Source: Ophiothrix spiculata (lineage: Eukaryota > Echinodermata > Ophiuroidea > Amphilepidida > Ophiotrichidae). From it: a stretch of DNA of 25,079 bases. The notes under the pieces are model-generated. The model did not search any database. It was not told the origin of the DNA and saw only the letters and a list, made by a program, of their open reading frames with translations. Each line of letters opens with the position of its first letter. Within the stretch, counting starts at the first letter, position 1. A program made the position numbers and the translations under genes. Shown here piece after piece: positions 21,161 through 25,079 of this stretch. Location: the NCBI GenBank assembly GCA_000969725.1, contig JXSR01S047383.1. One strand, given 5' to 3'.

Positions 21161-22142
21161 ATATAGTCAGCCCCCTCTAAATAACAAAGCGATGGGGAGG
21201 CAAACTTTTGACAACTGACAATTCCCTTCTGGAAATATCTTCATATAAGACACCATCTACATAAGACTACATGCCAAGATTCACAGGAGGATCAGTTGGA
21301 ATTCAGAATAATAGAGGCCTTGCATGCTTTTATCAATTGATACCAAACAAAGGGTTTGGACTGATGACCTTTCCCGTAAATATGGGTAACTGCAGTCCAT
21401 TCAACAAAATACTGTAATTAACCTACTGATAATGGTGCATTTTTTAAGTGTTTGGTAATGGTCACACTTCTATTGAATGCATTTGAGCAATCCGCCATAT
21501 TCACGGTATTCTACGTCACATGCAGGGCCTCTATTTAATTAGACCATTGATGACAGTGATGAGAAGCACTGAAAATTTTGGTAAAAAAATTGGAAGTTAT
21601 TGGGAGGGAGTTAAAACCATTTCTAGGCCATCAGGATACGAAAACGTGTACGTAAAAATAAAAGGTACATGTACCACGATACATGTATGGAATGTACTGG
21701 ACCAAGATTGACCTCTGAAAAACAGCGATGCCAGACAAACCACAGAGGCTGCAGTTGTTTTCACAAATCATACAGCTCGACTCAAATTGACCCCCTAACA
21801 GGCTTGCCACTAAACTGAGCCTCCAAACCAAATGGAAAGGTGCAACAGTTTCTTGCGCTGGGTCAAGTCAGCCTGAGACATATCAAGTTCACCCTCCAAC
21901 GCAACCCTGACTTTATCTTGAATCATTCATTAATTGAAAATTATACCATCAATCTTATTCTGTCTCCAATCACTGGACTTGAATGAGTTAAAAGTAATAA
22001 TATGTGAATAATTAACAGCACATTTGGCCTCATCTCTAGTAAGTGTTGGTCATGCAGTGATACCTGATCTCATGGTACGGTATACATGTACGTAAATAGT
22101 TGTGCATTTATATCAAGAAAGGGGAGGAAAATAGATTAAGAC
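21161..22142. other. Intron stretch without recognised feature
   Basis: Mixed composition; short open frames near 21520-21831 on both strands overlap and show no domain. Confidence 0.55.
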
Positions 22143-22143
22143 T

Positions 22144-22172
22144 GAAGGAAGGAAGGAAGGAAGGAAAGAAGG
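22144..22172. repeat. GGAA microsatellite
   Basis: About six GGAA-type units followed by purine-rich sequence. This is a simple repeat. Confidence 0.9.
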
Positions 22173-22796
22173 AGGAGAGCAAAAGGAGACAAAATTGGAA
22201 AGAAGAATTGACATAAAAGAGAAAAATCAGTTGTTATGATCAGTTGACTTGTCATACATTTGAAGATATAGTCAATTTTCTCCTATCATTACTGTTCTTG
22301 TTCAAAATATGTCCCGTAAAACATACAAATTTCTCATGCTACAATGTAAGTGCTAAAATAATGCTTCATCCCCCGAAAAAATTTCTTCAAGTATTTTATC
22401 AGTTATTTTATATCAAAGCAGATTCTCACATTACACACAAGGACATTTGCTTCCGTATGTTATAACTTGAATCCTGTGTCGACTTGAATCATCTGTAATC
22501 ATTGTTCAAGCTCCTCGCTCTGCAAAGCTACCAAAATATTCATCTAATCCACAGAATGGACTCTGGACCCATCTAATGTTGGCCGCTAGTAAACAAACTT
22601 GCTGTAATAAAGTTCTCTACTTCATTTTGGAATGTTGAGACACAATTTAAAATCCACATCACACATAAAAGTCAATATGTAGCTTGGACCTACATGCCCA
22701 GCCTACATGTATGATAACACAAAAGCAGATGGTATCTATTCCTTACACTGAAACAACCAAATTTGAAATGGCAAATATATCTGCAGAAATCAGTTT
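22173..22796. other. Intron stretch without recognised feature
   Basis: AT-rich; nothing recognised before the palindromic element. Confidence 0.55.
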
Positions 22797-23439
22797 GGCG
22801 GAACTCACAATTCGGATACGTATCCGAATTCGGATACCCACGCACATTTCGTATCCGACTAGTGATACCCGTATCAGAATAAGGATATGGAGGGGTATCT
22901 GAATTCTGATAGTCCTGTCGTGGCGCAGGAAACAAATCGATAGCGCAAGCTGGCGAGTACATCTAAAACGTATCCGAATTTGGATACCCACGCACATTTC
23001 ATATCCGAATAGTGATACCCGTATCAGAATAAGGATATGGAGGGGTATCTGAATTCTGATACTCCTGTCGTGGCGCAGGAAACAAATCGATAGTGCAAGC
23101 TGGCGAGTACATCTAAAACATCTTTCTTGCATTTATGATAAATGTATCTGTGGAAATGTCATTTTCATCTGTGCAATTCCAGCGGAACAGCTTTTAAACA
23201 TGTCCTGATAGCTTTTTATCACAGAAGGCAAAAACATTTGGCCAATACTTTGATAGAATTTAGATGACAAATGATGATAATGACTTTTATACATACTGGT
23301 ATGGTGCGCGGCGAAGCTGAATATTCATTTCAGCTGATATCCCGTTTCAACTGTTTTTAATCCAAATTCGGATACGGGTATCCGAATTGTGATACTGAGT
23401 ATCCGAATTCGGATACGTATCTGAATTGTGAGTTCCGCC
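22797..23439. mobile_element. Palindrome-rich fold-back element, 643 bp, TIRs 41 bp
   Basis: Arms 22797-22837 and 23399-23439 match at 40 of 41 positions, starting GGCGGAACTCACAATTC. Each arm is itself built of overlapping palindromes around GTATCCGAATTCGGATAC. Variants of the roughly 10-base unit ATTCGGATAC recur at 22809-22915, 22968-23065 and 23364-23425. Two 150-bp tandem units lie inside (separate entry), followed by about 240 bases of ordinary-looking AT-rich sequence. There is no coding capacity; the IRIRIRI-type translations are artefacts. No clear target duplication (ttt on the left, taa on the right), so the superfamily is unknown. Confidence 0.8.
22819..23118. repeat. 150-bp tandem duplication inside the palindromic element
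   Basis: Copies 22819-22968 and 22969-23118 differ at only about 5 of 150 positions. Each unit holds a GATAC-rich half and a GC-richer half containing tcgtggcgcaggaaacaaat and gcaagctggcgagtacat. The first copy overlaps the left terminal arm, so the duplication happened after, or during, assembly of the element. Confidence 0.92.
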
Positions 23440-24062
23440 TAATGTGTCTATGCTGGACCACTGGTAAATTAATTTGCTCCAATCCAATTTAGCATTTAGG
23501 AGCCTATATTTATCATTCACCCAAGGATATAGTAGGACTAACAAAAAAATGCAAACCAATTTTGATTTGAAAATCAACTGTTGGAAGTTTTTTATTGCAT
23601 TTCGCAACATAGTACTCTAATCTGGATAATAATATTTGTCATTTCAATTCTTTGGCATCAAAACGTTCAAAAGGTGGTACAATTGGAAAATAAATGACCT
23701 TGATTGAAAATAATAAATAAATTTAAATTGTAGCAATTAAAGTTCACTATTCAACCCAACTTGGAGAAAAAGTCACAAAAACACAATATATCACCATAAC
23801 TTGAACCGCTATGATCTGAAATTCATTGATTGAATAAAATACTGAAAATTTGAAGTGATTAAAAATTTCCTGAAAAAGAGTTAAATCTGTACTTGATTAA
23901 ATGGAGACATTTCATACCCGATCCTGTAGAACTCAAGTTCATACGTTATGACCTCAATGATAAACAAGATTCACAAACAAATTATCTAAAATGTATTTAT
24001 TGATTGAAATTCTATGATCAATCAATAAAGTAAAATTATTAGTTTAGGCTATATAAAATAAA
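23440..24062. other. Intron stretch without recognised feature
   Basis: AT-rich; the 87-codon minus frame at 23347-23610 partly translates the palindromic arm and is not a gene. Confidence 0.55.
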
Positions 24063-24064
24063 TA

Positions 24065-24410
24065 GTTTGTCTCAAAGCTCTCCTCTCTTGAAAAACTAAT
24101 GCGAATTGCGTTTTTTTGTAAGTTTTTTTCTTGTTTTGGATTTTTTTTTCGTGTGTGACAGAAGTCCTGAGTGCTATTTTACAAGAGTTCCATATGTACC
24201 CCCTAATATATTTACATGAAGGCTTTTTTAGAACTCAAAAACAGAATCAAGAATCAAATAAAATAAATTTTAACCATTGTTGTCATAATTGGGTTTTTTC
24301 ACAGTTTCGGTGAAAAAAAATAAAAAAGGGCAAAAAAATCAATTTTTAGGATTTTGAGGGAAACTAATGCGGGCGATAAAACTAATGCGCGGGGGAGCTT
24401 TGAGACAAAC
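24065..24410. mobile_element. MITE, 346 bp, TA duplication, subterminal ACTAATGCG repeats
   Basis: The ends GTTTGTCTCAAAGCTC (24065-24080) and their inverted copy (24395-24410) are identical over 16 bases and are flanked by TA (24063-24064, 24411-24412). ACTAATGCG occurs at 24095, 24363 and 24381, all on the plus strand. The middle is AT-rich with A/T runs and no plausible gene. The right end lies about 180 bases from the CELSR donor site. Confidence 0.82.
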
Positions 24411-24592
24411 TATAAATTTTATTTGGCCTTACTATTTATTTTTACCACGTCGTTTGCCATGAAATCCTTTGAAGGGAAAGTTGAAAATCAGAGTATAGAC
24501 AACTTGAAACAAAAGATCAATTATTTGCTCAGGCACTAAAAAAACTAAAATCAAAGCAAATGTAAGAACAAATAAAATGGGCTGTGACTAAC

Positions 24593-25079
24593 CTGTTACT
24601 TCCACATAGAATGGAATAATCTGTGGAATATCCGTTCCAATCAGAATAGGGTTCAGGCTTATTCCTCCAGTGCTTCTATTCAGCATCAAATGTTCCATAC
24701 GATTTCCCGACTTGATATTATAGGTTAGAACATCCGACACATCCGGATCATAAGCAGGAACTCTCCCTATATCGCCATCAGGAAAATATCCTTCATAATT
24801 GTTGAAATAAATATCAAAGTTACTCAAAACTGGTTTATTATCATTGACATCTATAATGTGAATGAAAACTTTGACGTCGTTGAAAAATGGCACTGATGTA
24901 GCGCGTACTTTGACGTAATATTCATTACGTTCTTCATAATCAAATTCCATCAGAGTGATTAGGGTTCCACTGACGCTGTCAATCTCAAACAAGTCAGTAT
25001 CACCATCTACAAGCGTGTAGTGTATAAATGCATTGAATCCAGCATCAGGATCAGTGGCCGTAATGGTAGAAACCGGTTC
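24593..25079 (-). CDS. CELSR: CELSR/Flamingo seven-pass cadherin, exon encoding EC8 (part) and EC9 (most)
   Basis: This exon encodes 162 residues plus one base and runs off the window edge, so its upstream end is unknown. CELSR/Flamingo proteins are plasma-membrane atypical cadherins and adhesion GPCRs that act in planar cell polarity with Frizzled and Vangl. Counting from the window edge, residues 1-83 are most of a cadherin repeat: the calcium-binding ATDPDAG (8-14), the LDRE-like EFDYEER (45-51) and the inter-repeat linker DVNDNKP (77-83). Residues 84-162 begin the next repeat with NFDIYFNNY, IGRVPAYDPDVSD (104-116) and LNRSTG (133-138). From memory, human CELSR2 has closely matching segments (GNFEILFNNY, IGRVPAHDPDISD), which places these as EC8 and EC9. 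The donor is CAG|GTTAGT at 24593/24592, phase 1. The reading frame has no internal stop. The identification is firm; which CELSR copy it is cannot be told. Confidence 0.95.

Larger units (their letters stand above)
1607..24592 (-). other. CELSR: CELSR phase-1 intron, 22,986 bp
   Basis: On the minus strand the intron starts GTTAGT (24592 downward) and ends TTTCAG (to 1607). The last base of the upstream exon (G) plus the first two of the downstream exon (AT) form GAT, so the protein reads YVEVT-D-GKNP, matching the SVLVSDG step of human CELSR2 recalled from memory. A TATTAAT-like branch-point candidate lies on the minus strand at 1635-1641, about 30 bases before the acceptor. There is no further coding exon that a CELSR alignment would require between the two. 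The intron is full of small repeats, listed separately. Confidence 0.92.

Noticed and set aside
22684-23132. Open frames with IRIRIRI-type and LILIRVS-type repeats on both strands
   Set aside because: They are translations of the GATAC palindromic repeats and the 150-bp duplication; both strands and several frames stay open because of the repeat unit, not because of a protein.
1-25079. CRISPR array, rRNA, intact tRNA, LTR-type or Polinton-like element
   Set aside because: None of the expected hallmarks (regular spacer array, conserved rRNA, full cloverleaf, long direct terminal repeats with coding core) was visible.

Overview
The window is animal nuclear DNA and holds two coding exons of one minus-strand gene, a CELSR/Flamingo (starry night) seven-pass cadherin. 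The 5'-side exon (24593-25079, cut by the window edge) encodes the end of cadherin repeat EC8 and most of EC9. The next exon (974-1606) encodes the post-EC9 domain, one complete EGF-like module and most of a second. The exons are joined by a phase-1 intron of 22,986 bp (1607-24592) with GT/AG ends, and the split codon reads GAT (Asp), exactly where CELSR proteins have the conserved SDG/TDG step. Positions 1-973 are the start of the next intron. The gene start, the remaining cadherin repeats, the laminin-G, GAIN, GPS and 7TM parts all lie outside the window.

The base composition is AT-rich (about one third G+C by eye). Motifs such as acatgtacatgta, many small TIR elements and the non-vertebrate CELSR sequence suggest a marine invertebrate, most plausibly an ambulacrarian deuterostome (echinoderm or hemichordate). 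This taxonomic guess is inference.

The large intron has no nested gene that I can recognise. Its open frames are short and unrelated to known families. It is a dense graveyard of small non-coding elements. In order: a degenerate tandem array (1921-2690), part of which recurs at 1-102 on the other side of the exon; a CATCA-rich degenerate repeat (3823-4990) containing a tRNA-like SINE (3983-4165); a MITE (6482-6721); an inverted repeat with hammerhead-ribozyme-like cores (7010-7137); a MITE (8250-8416); a 1,002-bp element with arms of about 220 bp and TA target duplication (8592-9593); a repeat shared between 10.15-10.37 kb and 18.28-18.50 kb; a minus-strand tRNA-like SINE (12076-12143); two adjacent MITEs with TA and TTA duplications (13044-13493, 13518-13663) abutting a GC-rich island (13670-14106); a 119-bp tandem duplication (16949-17172); a G-rich element (17341-17757); two GTAGCC-ended elements (19651-20006, 20896-21160); a GGAA microsatellite; a palindrome-rich fold-back element with a 150-bp tandem duplication (22797-23439); and a TA-flanked MITE close to the donor site (24065-24410).

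I saw no retroviral, LTR-type or Polinton-like element, no CRISPR array, no rRNA and no intact tRNA. The most unusual items are the palindromic element at 22.8-23.4 kb, the hammerhead-like inverted pair at 7.0 kb and the identical repeat that brackets the coding exon.
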